Source of the DNA: Polychytrium aggregatum
Taxonomy: Eukaryota; Chytridiomycota; Chytridiomycetes; Polychytriales
Direction: 5' to 3'
DNA length: 29,608 bases
Assembly (NCBI RefSeq): GCF_025602895.1
Contig: NW_026516502.1
Span: 1 to 29,608 of the forward strand
Shown: positions 1 to 11,571 of the stretch, piece after piece
How positions within the stretch are numbered: position 1 is the first letter of the stretch
Layout of the letters: each line of letters begins with the position of its first letter
Translations under genes and position numbers: made by a program
The notes under the pieces: model-generated
Seen by the model: only the letters and a program-made list of their open reading frames with translations
Told to the model about the DNA's origin: nothing
Databases searched by the model: none

Positions 1-1
1 A

Positions 2-325
2 GATTCACGCGGGAAGAACCCATGGGTGCGGGTTTGGGCCGAGTGGAAGGCCCAAGACGACCAGCGCCGTGCCGAGCTGCGGGAGAAACGAAAGGCTGCC
101 AGGGAGTTGAAGAAACAGCGGCGCGAGGAGAAGCAAGCTGCCGAAGGCAAGGATAGTTCTGGGGGCAAGTCACCCAAAAGGAAGCCCAAAGGCGGCGGCC
201 CATCCAAGGGCAACCTCAAATCCAAAAGCAGCGCAAAGCCCAAGAAATCCACCCCCAAGAAGGGCCCCAAGCCCAAAGCCCCGCCAACGACGACCCCCAG
301 GAGCCCAAAGAGCAGAAGTGACTAG
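2..325 (+). CDS. 3' end of a Lys/Arg-rich basic protein (5' partial)
   Basis: The frame is open from base 2 of the window to a TAG at 323-325, so this is the C-terminal end of a gene that begins upstream. The first half is a charged, probably helical stretch rich in R, E, K and A (RRAELREKRKAARELKKQRR), which could be a coiled coil. The second half is low-complexity K/P/S/G with repeated PKK, PKP and SPK motifs. Such tails are common on nucleolar, RNA-binding or chromatin-associated proteins and would serve as nuclear localisation or nucleic-acid-binding extensions. No catalytic domain is visible, so no function is assigned. No convincing internal start exists; a GTG at 26 is not a plausible eukaryotic start. 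It converges on the large minus-strand gene ending at 558, leaving 232 bp between them with no other feature. Confidence 0.6.
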   Translation, partial: DSRGKNPWVRVWAEWKAQDDQRRAELREKRKAARELKKQRREEKQAAEGKDSSGGKSPKRKPKGGGPSKGNLKSKSSAKPKKSTPKKGPKPKAPPTTTPRSPKSRSD

Positions 326-557
326 TGTGGCGTGGGCGAACCCTCGCTTTGCTTGGTCGTCTCGTGTGTGCGCATATGTACTCTGCCTGCTGCTATTCTG
401 AGTCCCTAATAGATACGCTCATCCGTCCGTCTGTTCATCCATCCATCTGCTCATGATATCAATGTGTCGGTCGAGTTTTGTCCATGGATGTATTATGGGA
501 GGTGCCCAGTAACCAACAGCCACGGATGAGAGGAGGCAATGTGACTCTGAGAATGGC

Positions 558-3500
558 TCAGTCGCTGCTGGCATATTTGGCGATGCCCGAGTCGGGCTGG
601 TTTGCCCAGTCCCACTTGAAGCTGGCTTGGCCAACGTTTACCGACCACCGAGACAGATTGCGGTAGTAAGGGGACAAGAAGTGGCTCGAGATGTGCATGG
701 AGGGGCCTGACGATCCCGATTCCACGACACGATTAGGGAGAGAGAGAGTATTGTCCAAAGCATTAGTTTATCGCTGGTTCGCAGTTGAGCCAGCTGCACC
801 TGAGACTCAGGCGAGTGAACGATGTGTGCTGAATTCGCGCTCAGAGACATACCAAAGCGCTTGCCGTTCAGCGTAAACGACAGCCTGCTGCCAGTCAAAT
901 AACAGCCGACCACCGAAGCCTCTTCAAAGTGTCGGTTTTCGAAGATGCCGACGATCTCGATGCCTTCTTCGACCACCTCGGGTGGAATCTGCTCCGAAAC
1001 CGGGTGCCAGAGCGACCGCTTCGGGAACACAAGCGCATCGGCGGGCGGCGTCAGCAAAGGCGACGAGAGAATGCACCCCAGGCGGCTGTCAAAGAACTCG
1101 TCGTCGTCAACAGGATGGCGGGCAATCAAGAACAGCGTGCGATGGCTGGTCGAAAGCGCCATATAGACACACTCGTCCATGTCGATGATTCCGATTTGTG
1201 GGTGTCTGCAGTACGGTGATCAAGGATGGGTTAGATTGGTGCTGAGGCGACCATGGGGGCACGAGGAGATCGTGTTGGGCAGAGGGTCGCTGGCTCTGCA
1301 GGGATTGTACGTACCGCTTCGTGCGCAGGCCTCTGAGACCGACTTTGACTTCAAAGTAGATGGGAGGCGCAGGCTCGCCAACTGTTGGTTCCGACGAAGT
1401 CTCGTCGATATCAGACGTGAGCTCGGTATCGGGCGAGAGGACATCGTCGTGGTCGCTGAACAGCTCCATCTCGATGTTATTCTTGAGAGGCGAGCCGACA
1501 AAGCCGCCCCGAGGTGTTCCCAGTGCCGCCGCCGACGCCGGTGTTGTCACGACCGAAATATCAGAGACCGGGGTCACGATATCCAGATCGAGGTCCGCCA
1601 CAGTCGCGTCCGGAGATGGGCTGGGAGGCAGGGGCGTCATTTGCGAGAGCTCCAGGTCGTTATCGCTCTGGTGACTCGCAGCATCGACAAAGACATCAGT
1701 GTCGTTTGTAGACAGATCGCTGGTGACGCTGGTCAACGGTGTAGGGAGCTCCAGCGGAGTGAAGAGTTCGTCGACCTGGGTGGGATGCAGACTAACGGAG
1801 CTGCCCCCGGTGTGGACTGTGGCAGTATCGCCAACAGAAAGACCGCGGCGATCGAGGACCCACGCCACAGGCATGCACGACTCGATGTTGTGTCTGTTGG
1901 TGCCCGACGACGGAGTTGAGACGACTCCTGTAAGCAGCGGTCATAGGTCGCCGAGGCTAGCGAGAGTCTGCAAGCCAAACCCAGCCACACACGAGCAACT
2001 AACGAGAGGAGAACGGGGCTGCAGCAGGCAAGGCAACGGCCGACAAGCACGGACAAACACGAGTCCAGTGACAAACATACGTGAACGGATCAAACGCATC
2101 TCCGAAATGCACTTCGCATTCTTGATAAGAGGCCAAGGAAAGGGCGGGATACCAGATGACGCTCTTGTCCACATCGGTGAAGGCGACGCCCATGCTGGCC
2201 CCGTTGCGGTAGTATGAGATCTCGGCTTGGTCATAGTCGAACACGCAGGTGATAATGTCGCCGATCTCCCACGGCTCGCCATAGTCATTCTAGGGATTTG
2301 ACGGGATAGAATGGATCAGCGATGTTGGACATGTGGGCCCTTCGTTGGGTAGCCAGCAAGCTACCGGTACAGCGCCAGGGCCAGATGCCAGCCAAACGCG
2401 GGCCAGAGCCGCAAAGTAATGAAATAGAAGGTGGCACTCACATTCTTTGGCGAAACGCCGTGCCACTTTTTGCAACGCTGACCCTCATAACCGTACGAGT
2501 TGCTGCAATCTGTGGGGGGCAAGAACAATGCGCGCATGACGACATCGAATCAATCTCTGTGTCGCTGCAACAGTGTCCGTAACCGGGGCTATGACAGCAG
2601 CTGAGATGCTACTCAAGGACCCTCTCACAAGCAATAAGCCCGGCAGTCATTGAAACAGGTATCGTGAGAGCCCACTACCCTGCCCCCGACAGAACCTCTC
2701 GGCCGAAGCCTCAAACACAGTTTCCAGGCGCCGCTTCTCACCTCCGACTCCGGTGCCGCACTCGGGCTCAAAGTGGCAATTCATGTTGGCCCATCCGATT
2801 TGAATGATGCCGTTGGACTTGAGCACGACCTCGTATGCCCACTTGCCCGGGGTTTGAATGCCATGATTGCCCTTGACGCTCTCGAAGGTCCAGGCGTCGT
2901 TTCGGATGCACGATCCTGACGCATAGTCGATCATGACGTTCTCGGTCTGCAGATTGGGCTCCTCCTTGGCGGTGCGTCGGCGGTCGCTGCGGGTGGCAAG
3001 ACTGAATCGCACATAGCTCTCGAGATGGAGGGGCTCTTGCACGTTGTAACAGCCCATCTTGGCAATGAAATTGCGGCCGTGGTACTGGATCGAGGCCGCC
3101 GAGTCCGTGAGGATGTGTTCGATAACGTTGGAAATGACGCCGCGGACGTTACGGGTGGACACTTGGCTCTCCGATCGAGGCTCGACACACTGCGATAGCG
3201 ACATCACAGACTGCTCCACTAGATCTTGCTTCTTCTCGTCCAGCAGAGTGCCAACGATGTTGAACCACCGTTCGCGCAGCAAAAATTCCTTTGCGTGGGT
3301 TTCTGTCGGGAGCCAAGTACGTCCGCCGATCGTGAGACAGAGGGGCGAAGGACATGATATCATATCAGTTCAGGTCAGCTCAGATCAGATCATATCAGTT
3401 CAGATCCGCTCAGATCAGATCAGATCAGTTCAGATCAGATCAGATCTTATCGATCTGGATTTACACCACTGCGACGATCTGCAGTTACATCCACCCGCAG

Positions 3501-6500
3501 CATAAACAGCAGTAACGGCAGTGCGTCCAGCGATAAGGCACGCCATTGCGGGATTGCTCCACGAAAGGACGGAGCCCTAGAGGCACTTTGGCGAGAAAGC
3601 GGCGCAGCTTACCGCCCAAGAACAGAGCCCGGATCAGCGACATGGCGTTGGTAGCGAGCATTTCCTTGACCTCTTTGATAGCCTCGCGGTTCTCGCTCCC
3701 TTCGGATAGATTTGCCGTCTCGGCGGACTGGTGGGTTGAGACGCTGAAGGTACGGCGCGACGTAGTGCTGTCTTCGATCTCGATTTGGTTCTCGGTGGCT
3801 GGATTGGCTGTCGCCGAATCGCTGGCATCTGCTGGCGTGGGTTCCCCGGCCGGAGAGCCCAATCCAACCTCGGAGGAGGGTGAGGCGGCGAGAGGAGAGT
3901 CGCTGCGCTTGGCACTGGAAACGCACTCGCGGAGCGGGGAGCCCATGCCCGTGCTCGATTCCATGAGCAGAGCGGCCCGTTGTGCCGAGAGCAAGCTCGG
4001 GCTTCTGCCGGTCTCGGCCAGTGGAGAGTTTGCCGCGAACGCGTTCGTTGGCGAGATGACGATCTTGATCTTGTCTCTCGAAACGGTGGGGCGGCGTGGC
4101 GTGGCAGGACTGACAATGTCGCTCGCGGGGCTCTGGGGAGTCGAGGTCTTGGCACTGGCTGCGGCGTTCATTTCGGCGAGCTGCTCGGTATATTCTTCGA
4201 GATCGGCAACCATAGGGAGAACCAAAAAGTCGAGCAGCAGCGAGCAGAGCTCGTCAATGTCCTGCCCGTATATCTCGTTGAAGGAGTGCCACTCGTCGTC
4301 TTCTCGCGAATAGACATGACTGAAGGCCGTAGACTGCATAAACAGGAACAGACTCTCGATATGTCCGGCCAGCTGACCAGACACTTCGCTTAGCGTCGGG
4401 GTGGCCGGAGCCGCATCCTCGGTATGCTTGGGCGGACCACCGTCGCTATCACCATCATCCCAGGCTCTCTCGGCCTGAACGAGTAGTCCAATGCTGGATG
4501 GGTGTCCTCCTTCCACGGGAGAGATATCTTCGACAGCTGTGTTGGGATGGTGCTGTGCGTGCGGGACCGAGGAGGAGGCACTGTTTGTGGGAGACACAGT
4601 GCCTTGGTTGCTGCTGGGGAAGCTGCTCGGGAAGATCAAGTGGATCGACTGAAAACCCAGCTTGAGGATTCTCTGGATCAGAGGGCCAACAACAGTTTGC
4701 ATGATCACAAAAGCCAGACCTTCGTCTGCGGGCGTGAGCGTCCGGGCATTGTTGACGGGATGAGTCGGTCGGAGGCGGACGGAGAGTAACGGAAGAGGAG
4801 CAGATATGTTAAAGATTCGCACCCATAAGTGCCACCCACATTGATCATGGGCCAGCTAGCACTGGATTCGGCAGATCGTACCCTTTCTTGCGATGGTGCA
4901 GAGGGTCTTGGCCGAGACCGTCTGGATGTTCTCCCGTTCGGAGTGGAGAACAAACCGTGTCAACACCGAAATACCATCGGCTTCCTCGATTTTCTTGATG
5001 ACCACCGTGTCTGTGGAGTGAAAGCGCATGAGCAGATTCGGACAGGCACGAACAGTCACAGATCCAGGCAAATCAGAATATCGAGCAATCTTGCCCGCTC
5101 AGTGGTCGGGGGGATTCAGATGCGACTGAGGGATTCAGTTGCGACCAAGTGATTCAGATACGATCGAAGAAGGCAGGTGTTGATGACTGGCCCAGACGCC
5201 AGTGCGCCTTCGTATCACCCCCTTGCTTTTGTTCTCCGCCAAAGAGGGCCGTGCCCGATATATCGAGCTTACCCGAGACCCCGATCAGGTTCAGCATCAG
5301 AGCGGCACCGGCATATTTCAAGTCATCCTCGCCCTCGCAAAAGCGAAGGACTGTGCTCATGATATCCGAATTGAGGATCTGTTCATGTACTTGGGCTACG
5401 CGGAGGGGAGGATAACGAAGAACCACATGTCAGTCGCCAGAAGGGAAACAAATCCGTCCACACCGGCTCAATCCATAGCAGCGCCCGATTGCGAGCTTGC
5501 CTGTGCTGCAGAGATAAACAAGAATGTCGGTGATGTAGAGTGAGATATGAAGGTTGGAGTCCTCCGAGAGCTTGAGAAGGATATCGAGACCCTTGAGGGC
5601 GACGAATTCCTCGCGAGTCTCGACTAGAGTTCAGCACAGATGAAAGGCGTGTGTGAGTTGGGTGGCGACGGGCGTCTACAGTATTCGATCTCGATGCATC
5701 GATGCATTCGAACCTGAGCTGAGGAGGCCGTGGATGAGGACCTGGGATGCGAACGAAGGACAGGTGAATAGGCCGTATTTTCCAATAGCCATCTACAGCG
5801 AGCGTGGAAACGCAGGTGGGCTTCGCTGCTGCATATGGCTCAGAGTACGGGGCTGGTGTGACAGTCGTTTACTCACCAATGCCCAATACTGTGACTCTTG
5901 GTCGTCGGACGAAATGCATGGGACAATCTTTTTCAAAACGCCGGCCTGAATCATTTCCTTCTGGAATGACTCTGGAGCAAGAGAGACGCAGACGACGGTT
6001 AACGCAAGCAGCGCAAGGATGCCGAGATACTCGTGTACAAGCAGGGTCGTCAGAAAGTCACCATTCGAATAGGCCAAACACTTGAGCGTTCGCAGCACGA
6101 TGCGTGGAATCAGAGCATCTTCAGTGAGGAGGCTCGACAAAACCTTGATCAAACCCTTGATCTGACAAAAGTTTGACCGGGCAATGTCTGAAGTTGGCGC
6201 AGGTGTCGACGACAGAACGAGTGTGAGTGTTTTAGCCGTATGAACGAGCGCATCTACCCCCACACTTTGACCGAGCGCATGCGCCCATCCTGTTTTTGGA
6301 GCGACCACCGACCTTTAACCACAAACTCGTGCATCAAAAACACGGTCCAGTATATCAGCTCCATGTCGTCTGGTTTGGAGGTTGTAGTTATGTTGTGGTC
6401 AGGCGCAAAGTGAAGTGGGGGCGTCAAGTGGGACGTGATGAGCATGAAGTCATTGATCATCGAAACGGAAACAACCCAATATCATCGTCAGCGAGACAGC

Positions 6501-8751
6501 AGGTCCGCTGGCCTGCCCTCATGGCGACGCTACCCACCATTCTTGAGGCACAGCGCGATCATTGAAACCATATGCATATCAAGCAGTTTGTTGAGCTTTA
6601 TGTGATCAAATGGAAGTCCCCGCCCATTACCAAATCAAACGGCGACGAGTTAGTAGGCGACTAATGATCACAACATGATCCGGTGTCCGGATTGGCAGTG
6701 CGGTCTGTTACCTCCTTTGTGGCTCCTGCGTATTGGGTAAGGAGGCGGATATCAGCCAAGATGATCGACAATCCATACCCTCATCTGAAAAGGGAAGCAC
6801 CTCCCACCAGATCGTAACAGTCTTACGCTGCGATTCCATGCTTGTGATCAACCGAACAAGCGAGTGAAGACACATCTTTTGCATGTTTGTGTTGCCAAAG
6901 GTGAGCCGAGTCAACGTCGCCAAGAGCGAGACAATGTCCTTCTTGAGTCATGCCGGCATGGACGTCGTCTAAATCGAGCCAAAATGCGCCGTGCCAAGCC
7001 AGGCAAACGGAATCGTTGATCGTGGGTATTACTGTGAGTCTTTCGCTGACACAACCACCCAGCAATCTGGAGCAATGCACTCTCCTTTGGATGCTTCGAG
7101 TCCAATATCACCCGCAATTGTGTGTCAGATTCTGCAGTTGGCTGCTACATGCTCATCTCTTATCCGGATCCTGTATCGTACCACAAAGCGAGAGTTGATG
7201 CAGCAGCAGCAGTGCCCAGTACTTCAGGTCGGTGTTGTGCGAAGGGCAGTCCTTCAGGATCTTGATCAGCGGAGCCAAGATACCATGCCTGGCTATGTAG
7301 ATTTTCTGTTTGGTCTAGAGGATCGAATACAATGGCACCAGGACAGAGAGTGTGATTGACGATCAATGAAGGACCAGAAACTATGGGTATGTGGAAATGG
7401 CTCTATCACGGATTGGCTCAATTCCGAGCTGACACTCTTTCGAACTGGCTCTATCCCCAGTAAACCACTGATTGTGAACAAAGTCGGCACTGGTATCTCG
7501 AGTAAATGATAATCAGAAGGGTAGGTCGGATATTGACGGATGCGACCCGATCGACAAAGAAGATGGTACAGCGCTCGACACTGTACCGCGGTCCGCTGAT
7601 GAGGCGAAAGAGTGTGATGATGAGATCGCGACGAGCACTCAGTCGGGGTTATCTTTGAGTAGCTTGGTGAAGAGCTTTGGGATGGAAGAGTCGATCAGCG
7701 CTTGGCGATTTTCCTCTGAGTTGAATGGGGGCAGAGGACACAGATTAGGACAAAGCAGCCGATAGCCCAGGTTGGCGAGGCGATGCAACGTCTGCGGCTT
7801 ATCCGGCTCAGAATGATACGAGACAGCATCGGGCCACACAGGCTCGCAAGGAATTGTAGTGATGCTGGGTTGGCGCCAAGGAGTTGCAAAGCTTCGGCCA
7901 CCATCCGAGGGCAGCCGGTCTCGGTCGCCATGTGACTATGAATTACCGGGCTTGGCCAGCAGCTGGATAGCACAGATGCATTTTTGGCGATGGGCCGGAT
8001 TGGAGCTATTGCATCCGGCAACGATGGCAGATAGGTGCTCCTCTGTGGTATACCGATTCGTGAGTTTCATAGCCAAACATCAGTTTGCTGTTGGAGGGGG
8101 GATTGAGGGATAGCGCGCCGAGGCAAAAAATGCGTTTGCGAGATCGATATTCGAGGCCATACCAGATATGGCGCGGTTGAGGAGGATCTGAACGGCACTG
8201 AAATGGGTGGCATAGACGGCATGGTTGCGAGTGAGTATCGGCGAATCCCTGCAAGAGAACCGACGGGAACGGATGCGGCGGATTGCAAGTGCGATCACCG
8301 CTGCTCGTGCCCGTGCCCGTCAAGCGGGCAAACCGAAGCAGGCAAATACCTCTCTCTCGTGTTGATGTTGGAGGAGCGGGTGAGGGCCCCAAGAGCAGAA
8401 ATATTCAAGGCTGGATAATAAAGGAAGCCGGTCAGGGCAAGGACGGTTGGTGAAGGCGTGCTTTACGCACAAAGAGGCAGAGAGATTTGACAGAGAAATG
8501 GATGGACAGAGCGACATACCGTCGTCGGTCCGGAAGGGTCTCCTCTTTGAGCTGCGGCTCAGAGCTGGACCCGAGGTGGCTGGCGAATCTTGGGTCGACG
8601 GCTCGACCTGCTGTGGATTCAAGACTCCCTCGGCGACCGCATTTGCCTGGCCCAGGAGCTGCGAGATGCGGTTGGTGAGCAGCGTGAGCGACAGGGCCGA
8701 AAGGAAGACCACCGCTGCCGATGACATATCATCGGGCGAGAGGAGGCTCAT
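558..8751 (-). CDS. Large armadillo-repeat plus SPRY-domain protein, about 23 exons
   Basis: Exons (minus strand, high to low): 8751-8520, 8410-8350, 8248-8163, 8042-7820, 7715-7547, 7305-7182, 7131-7112, 6941-6827, 6779-6712, 6595-6538, 6369-6313, 6187-5877, 5792-5714, 5623-5501, 5395-5273, 5010-4882, 4725-3517, 3302-2742, 2509-2442, 2289-2081, 1927-1315, 1205-853, 706-558. Reading phases agree at nearly every junction. The start ATG is followed by a hydrophobic stretch (AAVVFLSALSLTLL) that may be a membrane anchor. Exons 2-16 encode armadillo-type helices, for example ENRQALIDSSIPKLFTKLL and RHGILAPLIKILKDC. The exon at 4725-3517 is a long Ser/Pro/Ala-rich linker. Exons 3302-2081 form a SPRY domain (IIQIGWANMN, NSYGYEGQRCKKWHG, YGEPWEIGDII, ISYYRNGASMGVAFTDV, SYQECEVHFG) most like RSPRY1/RNF123, but no RING finger is visible. 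A second SPRY-like segment (PPIYFEVKVG ... LSFTLNGKRFG) ends the protein. It is probably a protein-interaction scaffold. There are frame breaks near 7948 and 7647 and an unresolved phase at the 2081/1927 junction. Confidence 0.8.
3303..3516 (-). other. Intron carrying a (TCAGA)-type microsatellite
   Basis: This intron separates the linker exon (ending ...YRWTHC) from the exon that leads into the SPRY domain (THAKEFLLRERWF). Plus-strand bases of about 3355-3450 consist of irregular TCAGT/TCAGA/TCAGATC units, a simple-sequence tract about 95 bp long. The tract creates stops in the gene's frame, which supports removal by splicing. The donor (C|GTTACT) is weak, so the exact 5' boundary is less certain than the acceptor. 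Confidence 0.5.
5396..5500 (-). other. Probable GC-AG intron in the ARM-SPRY gene
   Basis: The exon ending at 5501 is followed on the minus strand by CAG|GCAAGC, a good match to the rarer GC-AG donor consensus, and the intron ends in GCGTAG. Splicing here joins ...YLCST to AQVHEQILNSD with phase 1 on both sides and keeps the armadillo reading frame open. No GT donor nearby gives the same join. Confidence 0.6.
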
Positions 8752-9197
8752 GACGTCTGAGGCGGTGCCCTGGGGTGATTCTGCTGGTCGCTGAGCGGTC
8801 GTCCGGATGGTGGTGTGGCAGTGGCCTCGGCTGGAGGGAGAAGATCAGGGCAGAGAGTGGATGCTGGACGATGGGGCGCGTTGGAGGTGACCGACCCTGG
8901 CCTCGATGGTGACAGCGACATTTGGGCTGGCCCAGAGAAGCGGGAACCGGCTGTCCAAGAATGCAGCACCCCGGTGTTGCTTTGCCCATCGACGGGATCG
9001 TGTACGGGGTGATGATGTTGGTCAAAGTACGGGCATCTGATCTTGCGATGAAAAGGAGCATCGCGGCAAGCTGTGGATGGCAGGACCGAGGTCCCAAAGT
9101 CGACAACGGATTCGGGAATAGTGTCGTACACTCTATTCAGAAAACGGGACCACACCCGCTTCCATGAACATGTAGTATGTGATGAGCTTGCGTCAAG
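8752..9197. other. 5' flank of the ARM-SPRY gene, no gene seen
   Basis: This is the sequence just upstream of the first ATG at 8751 (minus). I see no convincing TATA element, coding pattern or RNA gene. Short open frames exist on both strands but lack domain-like composition. It presumably contains the promoter of the ARM-SPRY gene. Confidence 0.4.
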
Positions 9198-9449
9198 CTA
9201 AGCGATGTGGTGGCGACGGTGGTGCTTGAGTTGCTCAAAGTACCGAGCAAACCGCTGCCTCCTGGGGCTGGATGCATACCCTTGCCTTGATGCCCTGAAG
9301 CATTGACGGTGGTGAATGGTGCTCTTGGACACGCTGAATATGGAGGCAACTTTTCTCAGGCCATGAATGAGGGCGCAGCACCGCATCACAGAATGGTCAT
9401 GGCCAGTGCGCGATGGTATTGGGTAGCAAATTATTCGGTCAACGACCAA
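9198..9449 (-). pseudogene. Possible relic of a helix-turn-helix transposase
   Basis: An 83-codon minus-strand frame contains GLRKVASIFSVSKSTIHH. This resembles the N-terminal helix-turn-helix of Tc1/mariner- or IS630-like transposases, where an arginine-lysine-valine-alanine helix is followed by VSKST and a recognition helix. Nothing convincing follows: there is no DDE/DDD catalytic motif downstream, the frame ends at 9198, and I see no terminal inverted repeats. If real, it is a short decayed fragment. The match rests on about 18 residues and could be chance, so confidence is low. Confidence 0.25.
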
Positions 9450-9879
9450 ATAACCAAGGAGTCCCGGTTATTATTGGATTGGCTGTATTTCGCACGCGGT
9501 TTTGATTCTCAGGCATGAACCTCTCTGACGGTTGGCTCTTGCGCGGAGCAGCGGGGTCAGTTGCGGAATGGAACCTGGCTGAGCCACGTCTGCTGTTGTT
9601 CTGGCTGGATTCGGACACCATACGATCGGGGCGATGACGGCGACGGACCCACGACCGCGGCGACTTGTGATGCAACTGAGCAGCCATGTCGCCCCACATG
9701 CAGACCAGGCCCGTTTCCACCCCCAAAGCCAACAGACAGACCCACGACCGGCAGCCACAGCCCCAGAAAGCGATCACGGCAATTTCGTAGAGTGGCTGTT
9801 CGATACGAACCTGTGACGCAAGCAACACAGCATCGACTGCACAAGGCATGGCTGGCAGAACAGCAGGACTCTGACTGAC

Positions 9880-11350
9880 TGGCGGTCATCTGCTCACGGA
9901 CGACCCTCGCCGAGTCCTTCCGGCCAGGGACAGAGCGGCCCCGAGACGAAGGGCGGATGAGCTTTGTTTACAGCCGAAGAGGCAAGAAAGCAGAGACTCA
10001 GGGCCAACAGAGACCAGGAGACAGCAGGCGGGGAGCCAGACCCAACCCATGACCCAGGTTGGTTGCTGGACAAGAAACATTTAGGCGAGCCACAATGCCA
10101 CAGACCATGCAGGCAGAGAGACCACGAAGGACGTTGCTGGACCGGCGGCCTCGATCGACATGGCAACCAAAGGGGAGCCCAGGGCAAACACCATGAACAG
10201 GGGCCAAACAGAGACGGCCAATGGTGCAAAAGCAGCCCAAGCAAGACCCATGACCACCCCATCCCGGCCAGGCGAGGGCGTCCCGGGACGAAACAGAGAC
10301 AGCCGTCCGGGCCAGCCATGCCGAGCTGCCAAGGGAAAGACAAGTAAACGCCAAACCGCTCGTTGTATGGGCAACAGGGCGGAGAGTTGGGCAGCCGAGA
10401 CAAGGCCGGTGGTGCCACGGCGGCATCCGCATGACCCGGCGGCACCGTTGAGGAGCCGAGCGCCGATCTGCACACGGCTCGGGGAGCGCGCGGCGGAGTG
10501 TGGCGATGAGGTGATGACGAGCGACGACCCGCAGAAAGAAAAGAGGACTCGGAGACGAGAAGCAGCCGCGGGGCCAAGTGGCCAGCGAAGCCGTGAGCCC
10601 GAGCGACTTGGTGCCGGAGAACACCAGCACCAGCGATGCGGGAGCGAGTGGAGGCGGTAGCATGGGTCAGAGGGGATCGGCATGGAGAAGACTGTGGAGA
10701 CCGGCATGGAGACCGGCAGCCGATTGGCCGAGGACCACCCGCCAAAGGAGTGGCGGGGGGACATGTGACGATGGGCCAGACAGCAACAGCCCATGCGGGA
10801 GAGAAGCTTGAAGGCCGTTCCGGCAAGACTGAACAAATAGAGACGGAGTGTGGACGCCCACGCGGCTCAAGTCGACACACAACAAGCGCGCTCCGTTGCA
10901 CGGGCGGGTGCGCCACACGCGCCCACCAATGAACACAGCCGCTGCGCCCACTCCGGCAAGACACCCCTCGGCCGACAGCCGGCCTTTGTGGACTGCGGGG
11001 AGCCTTATCGGCGCGGGTGCGTGGCCACCACCTCTGCCGCAATTCGCTGCCTGCTGCTGCCCATCGGGCCACCGCCTCCTGTCCATGAGGCAGCGACTGC
11101 TTGTCGGTTTATCTCGGCTTGCTGCCGATACTGCCACTGATGCTGCCACTGATGCTGCCACTGATGCTGCTGTTCTTGCGTTTGTTGCTCGTCTGGCTGT
11201 CGCCGATGCTGACGCTGTTCGTCTGGCTGCCACTGATGCTGCTGTCTGTCCTTGATGTCGCTGCTGCCGGCTGCTTGCTCCGCTCCCGCTGTCGTCACTG
11301 CTTTGCGCCATCGCCCTGTCGCTTGTTGGCCACTTTGACAAGGGTCATCT
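9880..11350. other. GC-rich island upstream of the permease, no gene assigned
   Basis: Base composition shifts to strongly GC-rich here, and long overlapping open frames appear on both strands, as expected when stop codons become rare. Their translations are dominated by R, P, S, W, G and H with no recognisable domain, and the frames contradict each other. I therefore call no gene. The island ends close to the permease promoter and could include regulatory or long untranslated sequence. Confidence 0.5.
11131..11172 (+). repeat. 12-bp tandem repeat (CTGATGCTGCCA)n
   Basis: About three and a half copies of a CTGATGCTGCCA-type unit run from the GC-rich island towards the permease promoter, with related degenerate units up to about 11250. 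No coding role is evident. Confidence 0.7.
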
Positions 11351-11453
11351 GCTGATCCTGTCGGCGTGGTGGCTAAATGTTGTCGTCGCCAAAACAGGCC
11401 TTCGCGACTCCCGACACTCCCTCGCCTCAAACCCGTCTGCCCAGCCAGGCTCG

Positions 11454-11553
11454 CATATATATACACCCCCGTCGCCTCCCTCTCGGTCCATCCCCATCTG
11501 CCTCGTCCGGCTCCTCATCTCATCCCATCTCATCCCATCTCCTCTCCTCCCCA
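11454..11553 (+). promoter_or_regulatory. Probable core promoter of the amino-acid permease gene
   Basis: A TATA-like CATATATATAC lies at 11454-11464, about 110 bp upstream of the permease ATG. It is followed by a long pyrimidine-rich tract at about 11510-11553 made of repeated CATCTCATCC units. TATA plus CT-rich tract before the start codon is a common layout in highly expressed fungal genes. Confidence 0.5.
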
Positions 11554-11571
11554 AGATCCCACCGGGGAACC

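Noticed and set aside
7895..7946. 52-bp intron (GTAATT...GAAG) explaining the frame break at 7948
   Set aside because: It would delete HMATETGCPRMVAE, which fits the ARM repeat spacing well; a one-base indel explains the data better.
9894..11072. 392-codon minus-strand open frame and overlapping long frames
   Set aside because: Composition is low-complexity R/P/S/W, several frames are open at once because of high GC, and there is no domain or splice support.
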